This document shows, in pieces, positions 19,528 through 29,364 of a DNA stretch of 64,000 bases. Source of the stretch: Methyloversatilis sp. (GTDB lineage: Bacteria; Pseudomonadota; Gammaproteobacteria; Burkholderiales; Rhodocyclaceae); contig JAGNYW010000010.1 in NCBI GenBank assembly GCA_017984755.1, forward strand, positions 1 through 64,000. Reading direction: 5' to 3'. The notes under the pieces were generated by a model, which was not told where the DNA came from, made no database searches, and saw only the letters and a list, made by a program, of their open reading frames with translations. Positions within the stretch are counted from its first letter, which is position 1; every line of letters starts with the position of its first letter. The translations under genes and the position numbers were made by a program.

Positions 19528-22416
19528 ATGCAACAAATCGATCTGGTCCCGCTGACCGAAGAAGAAAAAATCGCCTGCCTTCCCGAGCAGGAAATATCCG
19601 GTGAGGTGCTCATCGAGAAATACGCCAAGGGCGGCGAAACGACGGTCGCCGAAGTGCGTCGCCGCGTGGCGAAAGCGCTCGCGCAGGCGGAAGCCGAAGA
19701 CCGCCGCGCGCACTGGGAGGCGAAATTCCTCGACGCGCAGGAGCGTGGCTTCGTACCTGCCGGGCGCATCAGTTCCGCCGCCGGCACCCAGCTCACCGCC
19801 ACGCTGATCAACTGCTTCGTGCAGCCGGTAGGCGACTCGATCACCGAAATCGAAGACCAGCGCCCGGGCATCTACACCGCGCTGGCGCAGGCCGCGGAAA
19901 CCATGCGTCGCGGTGGCGGCGTCGGTTACGACTTCTCCAGCATCCGCCCGGTCGGCGCGCGCGTTCGCGGCACGCAGTCGCGCGCCTCCGGCCCGGTCAG
20001 CTACATGCGCGTGTTCGACCGCTCGTGCGAAACCGTCGAATCGGCGGGCAGCCGTCGCGGCGCGCAGATGGGCGTGCTGCGCTGCGATCACCCGGACATC
20101 GAGCAGTTCATCCACGCCAAGGACAGCGGCGACCTGACCAACTTCAACGTGTCGGTCGGCGTGACCGACACCTTCATGAAGGCAGTCGAAGCCGACAGCA
20201 CGGTCGAACTGGTGCACAAGGCCGAACCGGCCAGCGACATCAAGGCGGCCGGCGCCTGGCAGCGCGAAGACGGCATGTGGGTCTATGCCAAGCCGCGTGC
20301 GCGCGAGCTGTGGGACCAGATCATGCGCTCGACCTACGATCACGCCGAACCGGGCATCCTGTTCCTCGACCGCATCAACCGCGACAACAACCTGTACTAC
20401 TGCGAAAGCATCGAGGCGACCAACCCGTGCGCCGAACAGCCGCTGCCGCCCTACGGCTGCTGCGATCTGGGTTCGATCAACCTGACGCGCTTCGTGAGGA
20501 AGCCGTTCAGCGAGGCCGCCGAATTCGACTTCGACGGTTTCGGCGAAGTGTGCGCCGTGGCGATCCGCATGCTGGACAACGTGCTCGAAGTGACCCACTG
20601 GCCGCTGCCGCAGCAGCACGACGAAGCCATGGCCAAGCGCCGCGTCGGCCTCGGCTTCACCGGCCTGGGCGACGCGCTCATCATGCTGCGCCAGCGCTAC
20701 GACACGCAGGAAGCACGCCTGATGGCGTCGCGCATTTCCGAAGTGATGCGCGACGCGTCCTACCTTGCGTCGGTCGAACTGGCGAAGGAGCGCGGCAGCT
20801 TCCCGCTGTTCAACGCCGACATGTACCTGTCCGGCGGCAATTTCGCGTCGCGCCTGCCGTCCGAAATCAAGGACGCCATCCGCAAGCACGGCCTGCGCAA
20901 TTCGCACCTGCTGTCGATCGCGCCGACCGGCACCATTTCGCTGGCATTCGCCGACAACGCCAGCAACGGCATCGAGCCGCCCTTCTCCTGGACCTACACG
21001 CGCAAGAAGCGCATGGCCGACGGCACCTTCAAGGAATACGCGGTCGAGGACTACGCCTGGCGCATGTACAGGCACCTCGGCGGCGATGTCACCAAACTGC
21101 CGCCCTGGTTCGTGACCGCGCTGGAAATTTCCGCTTCGGCGCACAAGGACATGGTCGCGGCGGTCGCCCCCTATGTGGATACGTCGATCTCCAAGACGGT
21201 GAACGTGCCGGCCGACTATCCGTACGCCGACTTCGAGGATCTGTACCTCGCGGCGTGGAAGGCCGGCCTCAAGGGCCTCGCCACCTACCGGCCGAACAGC
21301 GTGCTGGGCAGCGTGCTGTCTGTCGACGCACCGAAGACTGAAGAGAAGAAGCAGCCGCACGACGTCGAAATCATCACCGGCGCCAACCAGCGCCTGTCCA
21401 TCGGCGCGCTGCCTGCACCGGTGCTGTCCAGCCTGCGCTGGCCTGGTCGGCCGGACATGACCGACGGCAATCCGAGCTGGACCTACATGCTGAAGACGCC
21501 GGGTGGCGAATTCGCGCTGTTCGTCGGTCACATCGAAAACGAAGGCCCCGACGGCCGCATGCAGCCCCTGCCGTTCGAAGTGTGGGTGAATGGCGCCGAC
21601 CAGCCGCGCGGTCTGGGCGCCGTCGCCAAGACACTGTCGATGGACATGCGCGCCAACGATCCGGGCTGGCTCAAGCTCAAGCTCGACGTGCTGGCGCGCA
21701 CCGCCAGCGATCAGGGCTTCGACATGCCGATGCCACCCAGCGGCGAGCACCGCCGCATGCCCGGCGTGGTCGCCGCCTTCGCCAACGTGATCCGCTACCG
21801 CTGCGACAAACTCGGTGCGCTCGAACGCGAAGCGCCGACGCCGGTGCTCGACACCCTGTTCGCGCTGCAGGAGCCGAAGACCGGCACCGACGGCACGCTG
21901 AGCTGGACGGTGGACATCAGCAACCCGGCCACCGGCGAGGATTTCGTGCTCGGACTGAAGGAAATCACGCTGCCCGGCGGCGAAACCCGCCCGTATTCGG
22001 TCTGGCTGTCGGGCAACTACCCGCGTGCGCTCGACGGCCTCACGCGCATCCTTGCACTCGACATGCGCGTGATGGACCCGGCCTGGATCGGCATGAAGCT
22101 GCGCAAGCTGATCAGCTACCCGGAACCGCTGGGCGATTTCATGGCCTTCGTGCCCGGCACGCGCCGTCAGCAGAACTGGCCATCGACCGTCGCCTACGTC
22201 GCCCGCCTCATCATCCACCGCTACGCCATGCTGGGCATCCTCGACGAAGCCGGCTACCCGATGCGCGAAATGGGCATCCTCGAGGCGCCGCGCGGCGACG
22301 ACGAACCGAGACTGATGCAGGGCGCGCTGTGCGGCGAATGCGGCAACCAATCCGTCATCCGCAAGGACGGCTGCGACTTCTGCACGGCCTGCGGCGCGGT
22401 GGGGAGCTGCGGCTGA
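19528..22416 (+). CDS. nrdJ: Adenosylcobalamin-dependent (class II) ribonucleotide reductase
   Basis: A 962-residue class II reductase that converts ribonucleotides to deoxyribonucleotides using coenzyme B12. The radical-site motif NPCAEQ gives N299, C301 and E303. Neighbouring signatures include [13 protein letters not shown] and [12 protein letters not shown]. The C-terminus carries two repeats of about 130 residues (roughly 630-890). It ends in a Cys-rich zinc-ribbon-like tail, CGECGNQ...[14 protein letters not shown], which also supplies the redox cysteines. AGGAGGAG at 19511-19518 sets the start. The 222 bp upstream show no recognisable cobalamin riboswitch and no NrdR box. It is monocistronic, closed by a terminator at 22455-22478. 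The enzyme is oxygen-independent, useful in a facultatively micro-aerobic bacterium. Confidence 0.95.
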   Translation: MQQIDLVPLTEEEKIACLPEQEISGEVLIEKYAKGGETTVAEVRRRVAKALAQAEAEDRRAHWEAKFLDAQERGFVPAGRISSAAGTQLTATLINCFVQPVGDSITEIEDQRPGIYTALAQAAETMRRGGGVGYDFSSIRPVGARVRGTQSRASGPVSYMRVFDRSCETVESAGSRRGAQMGVLRCDHPDIEQFIHAKDSGDLTNFNVSVGVTDTFMKAVEADSTVELVHKAEPASDIKAAGAWQREDGMWVYAKPRARELWDQIMRSTYDHAEPGILFLDRINRDNNLYYCESIEATNPCAEQPLPPYGCCDLGSINLTRFVRKPFSEAAEFDFDGFGEVCAVAIRMLDNVLEVTHWPLPQQHDEAMAKRRVGLGFTGLGDALIMLRQRYDTQEARLMASRISEVMRDASYLASVELAKERGSFPLFNADMYLSGGNFASRLPSEIKDAIRKHGLRNSHLLSIAPTGTISLAFADNASNGIEPPFSWTYTRKKRMADGTFKEYAVEDYAWRMYRHLGGDVTKLPPWFVTALEISASAHKDMVAAVAPYVDTSISKTVNVPADYPYADFEDLYLAAWKAGLKGLATYRPNSVLGSVLSVDAPKTEEKKQPHDVEIITGANQRLSIGALPAPVLSSLRWPGRPDMTDGNPSWTYMLKTPGGEFALFVGHIENEGPDGRMQPLPFEVWVNGADQPRGLGAVAKTLSMDMRANDPGWLKLKLDVLARTASDQGFDMPMPPSGEHRRMPGVVAAFANVIRYRCDKLGALEREAPTPVLDTLFALQEPKTGTDGTLSWTVDISNPATGEDFVLGLKEITLPGGETRPYSVWLSGNYPRALDGLTRILALDMRVMDPAWIGMKLRKLISYPEPLGDFMAFVPGTRRQQNWPSTVAYVARLIIHRYAMLGILDEAGYPMREMGILEAPRGDDEPRLMQGALCGECGNQSVIRKDGCDFCTACGAVGSCG

Positions 22417-22454
22417 CGACAGGAGGTCGGCGCGACATCCGACCCGAATTGACT

Positions 22455-22478
22455 CAGGCCCGTCCATCGACGGGCCTG
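22455..22478 (+). terminator. Rho-independent-like terminator of nrdJ
   Basis: Perfect 10-bp arms CAGGCCCGTC and GACGGGCCTG enclose a 4-nt loop and are followed by a moderately T-rich TCATTCCTCGTT. The rest of the 334-bp gap up to the next gene shows no other gene; it presumably contains the promoter of the sorted protein. Confidence 0.8.
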
Positions 22479-22750
22479 TCATTCCTCGTTGATCGGATGA
22501 TTCGGGCGGCCAGACCGGAGAAATCCGGCATGCGGCGTCCTGAGTGAAAAAATCTGTAAATACCTGTACCGCTGTCCGTCGGCCTCTTTCAATATCCTTT
22601 CGGCGGATGCACCATTCATTCGTGCAGCAACCGTATTCCAGACACGTTCGACACAACATCTGCGTGGGATATCTTCCCTGACGCGCCTGCAAAGGCATCG
22701 CAAGGGATGGACTGCCGGTTTTCACGCACCCTGACCGGAGACAAAGTGCG

Positions 22751-23641
22751 ATGACCAGAACAGACGGCTTCTTCCGCATCAACCGTCACGCAGCGGCAGC
22801 GCTGTGCATGGCCGCAGGCATGCTGGGCGCGTCCCTGCCCGCGCAGGCGGTGACCGCGTCGTGCGTCAGTACGGCGGGCTTCCAGCAAGGCTGGAACGGT
22901 TTCGACAACAACGGGTTCGCGTACTCGGGTACGCCCTGCACCTACGCGACGCCTCCGGGCGGAACCGGCGGCGCGGTGGTCGAGGCCGATGCCGATCTGG
23001 GCGTGCTGCGCGCCAACGCGACCGGCTTCTTCGCCAGCGGCGAAAGCGCCGCCGTCAACGCCATCGCCATCTGGAAGCAGGAGGGCCTGGTGATCGAACA
23101 TCCGGACACCTCGTTCGCCGGAACCCTCGGTACGCTGTCCTTCGAATACCTCCTCGAGGGCTACCTCGACGCAACGGGTGCCGGACGTGCAGTCGTGGTA
23201 CTGAACAAGGTGGTGCACCCGCCGAGTGGCAACGGCAACAGCTTGGGCATCGCGAGCGCGTTCGCTACCGCGGCCACCGGACCAAAAGCGGTCAATCTCG
23301 CCGGTGAGGACAGCATCAGTTTCCTGTTCGGCACGCCTTTCACGCTCGAACTCCAGCTGAATGCCCGCGTCGATCGTGCAACGGCCGGGTTCGGCAGCTT
23401 CGTCACCGGCTCCGGCTCGGCGGAGTCCATCTTCTACGGTACGTCCTACTGGGGCGGCATCAAGGGCGTGACCGACGCCGACGGCAATCAGGTCGCCGGC
23501 TTTTCGCTGTCCGCCGCCGGCAACCCGGACTTCGACTTCCAGGCGAGCGCAGTGCCTGCACCGGTTCCGATGCCGGCGGCCATCTGGCTGTTCGCAGCCG
23601 GCCTGCCGCTCGTTCATCTGGCCAGACGCCGGCTGGCCTGA
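22751..23641 (+). CDS. Exosortase-sorted exported protein (VPLPA-CTERM type)
   Basis: A 296-residue secreted protein. An N-terminal signal peptide (cleavage after LPAQA, about residue 33) is followed by a Gly/Ala-rich beta-type domain with few charged residues and two early cysteines. The C-terminus is a textbook tripartite sorting signal: VPMPAAIWLF, a short transmembrane stretch and an Arg cluster ARRRLA. This matches the VPLPA variant of PEP-CTERM, recognised by exosortases in bacteria that make exopolysaccharide/biofilm. No exosortase is in the window. The body of the protein gives no enzymatic clue. A strong perfect hairpin terminator follows at 23681-23724. Confidence 0.85.
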   Translation: MTRTDGFFRINRHAAAALCMAAGMLGASLPAQAVTASCVSTAGFQQGWNGFDNNGFAYSGTPCTYATPPGGTGGAVVEADADLGVLRANATGFFASGESAAVNAIAIWKQEGLVIEHPDTSFAGTLGTLSFEYLLEGYLDATGAGRAVVVLNKVVHPPSGNGNSLGIASAFATAATGPKAVNLAGEDSISFLFGTPFTLELQLNARVDRATAGFGSFVTGSGSAESIFYGTSYWGGIKGVTDADGNQVAGFSLSAAGNPDFDFQASAVPAPVPMPAAIWLFAAGLPLVHLARRRLA

Positions 23642-23680
23642 ACGCTCGTCTCACGCGGACGATCGCTTCGGCGTCCGCGC

Positions 23681-23724
23681 AGAAGAGGAAAAGGCCCATC
23701 CTTCGATGGGCCTTTTCCTCTTCT
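23681..23724. terminator. Perfect 20-bp hairpin terminator
   Basis: Arms 23681-23700 and 23705-23724 are exact reverse complements around a 4-nt loop CTTC. Because of the A-rich left and T-rich right arms it works in either direction. It terminates the sorted-protein gene. Confidence 0.9.
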
Positions 23725-23726
23725 GG

Positions 23727-23758
23727 CCGAGATTCCTGCGTACGCGCAGGAATCTCGG
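23727..23758. repeat. Second perfect hairpin directly after the terminator
   Basis: Arms 23727-23740 and 23745-23758 (14 bp, CCGAGATTCCTGCG and its complement) enclose TACG. It begins two bases after the preceding terminator and lacks a T-tract. It could be a dispersed REP-type element or a backup terminator. Confidence 0.6.
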
Positions 23759-23901
23759 GCGGACAGACCGAATCCGTATCTCGAACCGCAGGAGGCGCAC
23801 CCCCCGGTTTCACGATAACTTTTGTCTCGGTCCACCCGCCGGTCCGGTTCATCCGGCATGCTTGCGCGCCCAGACCTCGAGATGCTCCGAATTCCAAGTC
23901 C

Positions 23902-25437
23902 ATGAACACGCTGGATGCGATGCGCAACCGCCCCGACTGGCGGGTTTTCCTGCTGCTGCCGCTGCTGCACTTCGCCAGCGTGAAGCTGACGTTCTCGACC
24001 GCGCTGTCGCCCGAAAACGAGGTGGTCATGTGGCTGCCGAATGCGGTGCTGCTGGCGGCGCTTCTGCACTGGCGCGGCCAGCGTGCGGTGCTGCTGGCGC
24101 TGCTGTCCTTCAGCTCCGACGTGTTCGCCAACCTGCCGGTGTTTCCGCCGCTGCAGGCGGTGCTGCTGAGCCTGTGCAATCTCGCCGAGATCACGGTCAC
24201 CTTCCTGCTGATGCGCCGTCTGGGTGCTTCGCCCGGTCTGGAGCGCATCGGTGACTTCGGCCGCTTCCTGCTGGCGGGACCTCTGCTCGGGGCTCTGGGC
24301 AGCGCGCTGCTGGCAAGCGCCGTGCTCATGTTCACGCGTGACAGCGTGACGGCGGATTACCCGACACTCGTGATGCTCTGGTGGTTCGGCGACGGACTCG
24401 GGCTGCTCATCTGGACACCCCTGCTGCTCGCCTTCCTGCAGCCGGATCGCGAGGCCCTGACGCTGCGCAGGCATGACTTGGCCGTGCTGGCGTTCGCGGT
24501 AGCACTGGCCTGCGTGGTATTCCTGCAGGCAGGCGGCGCCGGACCGAATCCGCATGTGCCGCTGACGCCCCACCTGATGCTGCTGCCGGTGCTGTACATC
24601 GCCGCGCGCTGCGGCCGGCGCTGGACCGCCCTGTCGGTGGCGCTGGTCGCACTCGCCGCTGCCTGGTCGCAGACCACCGGCCTGCGGCCGTTCGGCGACG
24701 CATCGCCGCACGAAATGATCCTGCGCGCGCAGGAATACATCCTGACGCTCAGCATCATCGGCATGGGGCTGTCGATCCTGCTCGGCGAACAGCGCGCGCT
24801 CGCGCACGAACTGGAAGACAAGGTGAACGAGCGCACCCGGGCACTGGAGGAATCGAACCGCAAGCTGGCGGAGTTGAGTGCCACCGACAGCCTGACCGGC
24901 ATCGCCAACCGGCGGCGCTTCGACGAGACGCTGGCCGTCGAATGGGCGCGTGCCCGGCGCAGCGGCGAGCCGCTGGCGCTGTGTCTGCTCGATGTCGACC
25001 TTTTCAAGGACTACAACGATCACTACGGCCACCAGGCCGGCGACGAACGGCTGCGGCAGGTGGCCGACGTGATCAGCCAGCATGTGCGGCGTTCGGGTGA
25101 TCTGGTGGCGCGCTACGGCGGCGAGGAATTCGCCTTCATCAGCCCCGGTGTCGATGCCGACCGAGCGCTGGCGGTCGCGCACACGGTCTGCTCGGCACTG
25201 CACGGACGCGGCCTGCCGCACGCGCGCTCGCCGCACGGGGTACTGACTGCCAGCATCGGTGTCGCCGTTCTGGTACCCGGCCGGACCGACACGCCCGAAG
25301 AACTGTTCCGGAAGGCGGACGAAGCGCTCTACGAAGCGAAGCGAAAAGGGCGCAACCGCGTGGTGGCGTGGCACCCTGCCGGTGACGACCCGGGTACCGA
25401 AGACGCCGTACCGATCGCGCACGAAAGCGAAGCCTGA
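23902..25437 (+). CDS. MASE1-GGDEF diguanylate cyclase
   Basis: A 511-residue membrane enzyme predicted to make cyclic-di-GMP. Residues of about 10-300 hold roughly eight hydrophobic helices of MASE1 type (early WLPNAVLLAALLHW and WWFGDGLGLLIWTPLLL are typical). A short coiled coil (about 305-330) leads into the GGDEF domain. The active site is RYGGEEF at residues 404-410, an accepted catalytic variant. The inhibitory I-site RSGD (397-400) lies exactly five residues before it, so product feedback is expected. It lies two hairpins downstream of an exosortase-sorted protein, which fits a matrix/biofilm theme by inference. The start ATG 23902 has only a weak ribosome site. Confidence 0.93.
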   Translation: MNTLDAMRNRPDWRVFLLLPLLHFASVKLTFSTALSPENEVVMWLPNAVLLAALLHWRGQRAVLLALLSFSSDVFANLPVFPPLQAVLLSLCNLAEITVTFLLMRRLGASPGLERIGDFGRFLLAGPLLGALGSALLASAVLMFTRDSVTADYPTLVMLWWFGDGLGLLIWTPLLLAFLQPDREALTLRRHDLAVLAFAVALACVVFLQAGGAGPNPHVPLTPHLMLLPVLYIAARCGRRWTALSVALVALAAAWSQTTGLRPFGDASPHEMILRAQEYILTLSIIGMGLSILLGEQRALAHELEDKVNERTRALEESNRKLAELSATDSLTGIANRRRFDETLAVEWARARRSGEPLALCLLDVDLFKDYNDHYGHQAGDERLRQVADVISQHVRRSGDLVARYGGEEFAFISPGVDADRALAVAHTVCSALHGRGLPHARSPHGVLTASIGVAVLVPGRTDTPEELFRKADEALYEAKRKGRNRVVAWHPAGDDPGTEDAVPIAHESEA

Positions 25438-25552
25438 ACCGCCGCCGCGCCGCGCCGCATCCGCTATCCTGTCGCGCCACCTGCATTCGCCGGCCCGCGC
25501 CGGCCGGCCGCAGGGCCCGGTTCCGGCACCGTCAGTCTCCCGAGGGTTTTTC

Positions 25553-25888
25553 GTGTTCGAAGAAATGCAAAGTTATCTGTTGTTCTTTCTGGGCACCTGG
25601 TGGATCGCGCTGATCGCGCTGGTCGCCGGTGCCTTCGGTGGCCGCGCGTCGAAGCGCTACGTGGCCGATCCGCTGAACATGGTCATCATCTTCGTGCAGG
25701 TGTGGATCGTCGTGGGGCTGGCCAAGCTCGCGTTCGGCTACGTCGGCTACCTGCTGCAGTTCAGCAAGAACGTGCAGACCATCTACCCGGAATTCGTGAT
25801 GCCGCTGGCCGCGGGTGCATATGTCGCGCGGCAGTTGCTGAAGCTGCATGCCCAGAAGAAATCGGGCCGGCGCATCGAGCACGAGTGA
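25553..25888 (+). CDS. Small two-helix membrane protein, unknown function
   Basis: A 111-residue protein with two hydrophobic helices (YLLFFLGTWWIALIALVAGAF and a second around MVIIFVQVWIVVGLAKLAFGY). A third, weaker segment is followed by a basic tail, HAQKKSGRRIEHE. I chose GTG 25553, with GAGGG six bases upstream; ATG 25565 in frame is the alternative. I do not recognise a family. It follows the diguanylate cyclase by 115 bases on the same strand but need not be cotranscribed. Confidence 0.7.
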   Translation: MFEEMQSYLLFFLGTWWIALIALVAGAFGGRASKRYVADPLNMVIIFVQVWIVVGLAKLAFGYVGYLLQFSKNVQTIYPEFVMPLAAGAYVARQLLKLHAQKKSGRRIEHE

Positions 25889-25898
25889 GGCCAGCACC

Positions 25899-25920
25899 GG
25901 ACACCATGGACCCGGTGTCC
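25899..25920. terminator. Weak hairpin between convergent genes
   Basis: GGACACC (25899-25905) and GGTGTCC (25914-25920) form a 7-bp stem between convergent genes. There is no T-tract, so it is only a candidate. Confidence 0.35.
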
Positions 25921-25942
25921 AGCCGACCTACCGCGCTCCGCG

Positions 25943-26755
25943 TCAGCGCAGGCGCACGACGTGGTCCAGTTCGCCCTTCTTCACTTCGACCACCGCATCG
26001 AGCGACTTCAGCATGTCCGAAAAGTCGGCGTAGCCATGGTCTTTCAGGTCGAAGGTGGCATCGAGCCGCTTGATCATCGGCCAGATCGAGGCCTTGTTCA
26101 CCCACGGCTCGCCCTTGGTTTCTGACAGCAGGCGCACGGCACGCCGCAGGATGTCTGCGGCCGGGTCCGGCGGCAGCGCCGGCGTGGCCGGCTCGCCGGT
26201 CGATGACGCGGCATCGGATTCGGATTTGCCCACCAGGCTTTCGTAATACCTGAATTCGTGGCAGCTCTTCGCCCAGTGGCGGTTGGTCGCCTTGCGCGTG
26301 CCGACGCCGATCAGCGTGCGGCCGGCGGCCTTGATCTTCTGCGCGACCGGCATGAAATCGCTGTCGCCACCCACGATGATGACGGTGCCGATATGGCCGA
26401 AGCGGCTGATGTCTTCCGTGGCGTCGAGACACAGCTTGATGTCGGCACCGTTCTTCGCCGATGCGCCCGGCGGGAACAGCTGTATCAGTTCGACCGCGCT
26501 CTGCAGCAGCACATCGCGGTAGCGGCCGAAGTACTGCCAGTTGCAGTAGGCACGGTTGATCGCGATCGGACCGAACGACGCGCCCAGGCCGACGATCGCT
26601 TCGATGTCGACCAGCGGCTCCTGCACCTTGAAACGCGAATCGGGTTTGGCGTAATAACCTTCGCCGAAGCGGTCTTCCACCAGACTGGCGTGCAGGTTCT
26701 CGAAATCCCAGTAAAGGGCGACCGACCTGCTTTCCTCGCTGTCACTGCGGTTCAC
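25943..26755 (-). CDS. NYN-domain ribonuclease-like protein with OST-HTH domain
   Basis: A 270-residue protein. The PIN-like NYN (LabA/DUF88) domain opens with ALYWDFENLHAS. It carries further acidic residues in NGADIKLCLDATED and VIIVGGDSDFMPVAQK, the usual metal-binding set of a nuclease fold. A Pro/Ala linker precedes a C-terminal winged-helix OST-HTH/LOTUS-like domain (about 195-268) expected to bind RNA. The start chosen is GTG 26755, because GCAGGAG lies five bases upstream; an in-frame ATG at 26785 lacks a ribosome site. The likely role is RNA processing or decay; targets are unknown. The 459 bases between this gene and ovoA show no convincing gene and must carry both divergent promoters. 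Confidence 0.87.
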   Translation of the reverse strand: MNRSDSEESRSVALYWDFENLHASLVEDRFGEGYYAKPDSRFKVQEPLVDIEAIVGLGASFGPIAINRAYCNWQYFGRYRDVLLQSAVELIQLFPPGASAKNGADIKLCLDATEDISRFGHIGTVIIVGGDSDFMPVAQKIKAAGRTLIGVGTRKATNRHWAKSCHEFRYYESLVGKSESDAASSTGEPATPALPPDPAADILRRAVRLLSETKGEPWVNKASIWPMIKRLDATFDLKDHGYADFSDMLKSLDAVVEVKKGELDHVVRLR

Positions 26756-27214
26756 ATCTGCTCCTGCCGTGTTCGGGGCAGCCATGATAGTGCCTGTCGC
26801 GGCGCGCACTAACGGAAATACCGCGATCACCTGCGCTGTGGACGCCTTCGCCGCCTGCGGATCATGGGCGGGAAAGGCCCTTTCCGCGCCGGAAAGACCC
26901 GGCTTCGACGCAGCCGTCATCAGGGCACCCGATTCGCTGCGCTATCATCGGTACCGCATGACGACAAAGGCATCGGCCAAGCCTGACCGGCGAGGACCGG
27001 GACCGCATCGCGGCGGACCTCGCCGGCGTGATCGAACGGCCCTGCCGGGCGTCGACAATTTGTCTGAACTCACGGCGGCTTCGCAGCGTCGAACCGGCTT
27101 CGCACTTTTCCATGCGAGCGGCACACTCCGGTAACCGCCGGACGTGCGACATGCGCAGTCGGAATACAACTCCCTGCCACTTCCTTCAGCTCATCGCAGG
27201 AGCACACCAAGAAG

Positions 27215-29350
27215 ATGAATGCACAACAGGACACGCTGTTCCTGCGCTCTCCCCGACTCGATCAACGTGATCCGGACGCCATGCGCGCCGCGCTGCGCGA
27301 CTACTTCCACGCCACGTTCAGCCGCTACGAGCAGCTGTTCGAAGTGCTGACCTGCGAAGAAGCCTATCTGCGCAAGCCGATCGCGCTGCGTCATCCGCTG
27401 ATCTTCTACCTCGGCCATACCGCGACCTTCTTCATCAACAAGCTGCTGCTCGCCGGGCTCATTTCCGAACGCATCAATCCGCGCTTCGAATCGATGTTCG
27501 CGGTCGGCGTCGATGAAATGAGCTGGGACGACCTGAACGAGGCCAACTACGAATGGCCGGCCGTGCAGGCGGTGCGCGATTACCGCAATGCGGTGCGCCG
27601 CGTGGTCGACCGCGTCATCCACGACGCGCCGCTGACCACGCCGATCGGCTGGAGCAAGCCATGGTGGGCGGTCATCATGGGCATCGAGCACGAGCGCATC
27701 CATCTGGAAACGTCTTCCGTGCTGATCCGCCAGAGCCGCCTCGACTACGTGCGCACGCACCCGGCGTGGCAGCCCTGCCGCGCGCGGGGCGATGCACCGG
27801 CCAACGCGCTGGTGCCGGTGGCCGGCGGCGTCACGACGTCGGGCCGCCGGCGCGACGACCCGATCTACGGCTGGGACAACGAATACGCCACGCGCGAAGC
27901 GTCTGTCGGCACCTTCCAGGCCAGCCGCTACGTGGTGAGCAACCGCGAATTCCTCGATTTCGTCGAAGACGGCGGCTACACCGACGAGGCATGGTGGGAA
28001 GACGAAGGCCGGGGCTGGCGCACCTATCGTGTCGGGCAGGGGCTGAACGCGGCACACCCGGAATTCTGGGTGCGCAGGGACGACGGCTGGCACCTGCGCC
28101 TGATGCTCGAAGAAGTGCCGATGCCGTGGAACTGGCCGGCCGAAACCAACTACCACGAAGCCAAGGCCTTCTGTAACTGGAAGGCCGCACGCACCGGCCA
28201 GCCGGTGCGCCTGCCGACCGAAGACGAGTGGTACCGCCTGTACGACGCCGCCGGCGTGACCGAAGTGCCGGCCGACGTGCGGGTGGCCGCCAATCTGCAT
28301 CTCGACCGCTGGGCCTCGTCCTGTCCGGTCGATGCGTTTGCCCACGGCGACTTCTTCGACGTGGTCGGCAATGTGTGGCAATGGACCGAAACGCCGATCT
28401 ACCCGTTCGAAGGTTTCGACGTACACCCCATCTACGACGACTTCTCGACACCCACTTTCGACGGCCGCCACAACCTGATCAAGGGCGGTTCGTGGATTTC
28501 CTGCGGCAACGAGGCAACGCGCGCATCGCGCTACGCCTTCCGCCGTCACTTCTTCCAGCATGCGGGGTTCAGATACGTGGTGAGCGATACACCGGCCACA
28601 GCGCCGAATGTCTATTACGAAAGCGACCGGCAGTTGTCCGAGTATGCCGAATTCCATTACGGCGACGAGTACTTCGGCGTGCCCAACTTCCCGAAGGCAC
28701 TGGCGCAGATCGCCATCGAAGCCATGGGTGACCGCCCGGCGCGCCGCGCGCTCGATCTGGGCTGCGCGACAGGTCGCTCGACCTTCGAACTGGCGCGTCA
28801 CTTCGAACACGTCACCGGCGTCGATTTCTCGGCGCGCTTCATCAACGCGGGCGTGCATCTGGCCGAACAGGGCGAACTGCGCTACACGCTGCCGGACGAG
28901 GGCGAACTCGTGTCGTACAAGACGCGCCGGCTGGCCGACATGGGTCTGGACGACGTACGCGGCAAGGTCGACTTCATGCAGGGCGACGCGTGCAACCTCA
29001 AACCGGTGCTGACCGGCTACGACTTCATGCTCGCCGCCAACCTGATCGACCGCCTGTACGACCCGGCGGCCTTCCTCAAGTCGGTGCATGAACGCCTGAA
29101 CGTGGGCGGCGTGCTGATGATCACCTCGCCCTACACCTGGCTGGAAGAGCACACGAAGCGCGAGGACTGGCTGGGCGGCTTCAAGAAGGACGGCGAGAGC
29201 TGGACCACGCTCGACGGCATGAAAGCCCTCCTCGGCGAGCACTTCCGCATGGTCGGCGCGCCGCGCGACGTACCGTTCGTGATCCGCGAAACGCGTCGCA
29301 AGCACCAGCACACGGTGGCCGAAGCGACGCTGTGGGAACGCATCCGCTGA
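27215..29350 (+). CDS. ovoA: OvoA, 5-histidylcysteine sulfoxide synthase / methyltransferase
   Basis: A 711-residue bifunctional enzyme of ovothiol A synthesis. The N-terminal DinB-like domain provides the non-haem iron ligands: H68 in FYLGHTATFF, and H159 and H163 in IEHERIHLE, the HX3HXE form typical of OvoA. The middle formylglycine-generating-enzyme-type domain (about 190-460) includes RLPTEDEWYRLYDAAG and GNVWQWTETP. The C-terminal SAM methyltransferase (about 490-711) has motif I LDLGCATGRS and would methylate the imidazole to 5-thiohistidine. The iron domains join cysteine to C5 of histidine using oxygen. All three domains and their order are as in known OvoA. ATG 27215 follows a CAGGAG. 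ovoB lies just downstream in the same direction. Confidence 0.96.
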   Translation: MNAQQDTLFLRSPRLDQRDPDAMRAALRDYFHATFSRYEQLFEVLTCEEAYLRKPIALRHPLIFYLGHTATFFINKLLLAGLISERINPRFESMFAVGVDEMSWDDLNEANYEWPAVQAVRDYRNAVRRVVDRVIHDAPLTTPIGWSKPWWAVIMGIEHERIHLETSSVLIRQSRLDYVRTHPAWQPCRARGDAPANALVPVAGGVTTSGRRRDDPIYGWDNEYATREASVGTFQASRYVVSNREFLDFVEDGGYTDEAWWEDEGRGWRTYRVGQGLNAAHPEFWVRRDDGWHLRLMLEEVPMPWNWPAETNYHEAKAFCNWKAARTGQPVRLPTEDEWYRLYDAAGVTEVPADVRVAANLHLDRWASSCPVDAFAHGDFFDVVGNVWQWTETPIYPFEGFDVHPIYDDFSTPTFDGRHNLIKGGSWISCGNEATRASRYAFRRHFFQHAGFRYVVSDTPATAPNVYYESDRQLSEYAEFHYGDEYFGVPNFPKALAQIAIEAMGDRPARRALDLGCATGRSTFELARHFEHVTGVDFSARFINAGVHLAEQGELRYTLPDEGELVSYKTRRLADMGLDDVRGKVDFMQGDACNLKPVLTGYDFMLAANLIDRLYDPAAFLKSVHERLNVGGVLMITSPYTWLEEHTKREDWLGGFKKDGESWTTLDGMKALLGEHFRMVGAPRDVPFVIRETRRKHQHTVAEATLWERIR

Positions 29351-29364
29351 ATGGGGCCCGGCGC

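Noticed and set aside
26756-27214. A short gene (for example ATG 26959) in the nyn-ovoA gap
   Set aside because: No ribosome site, shifting frames and low-complexity Arg/Pro composition; the gap is better explained as a divergent promoter region.
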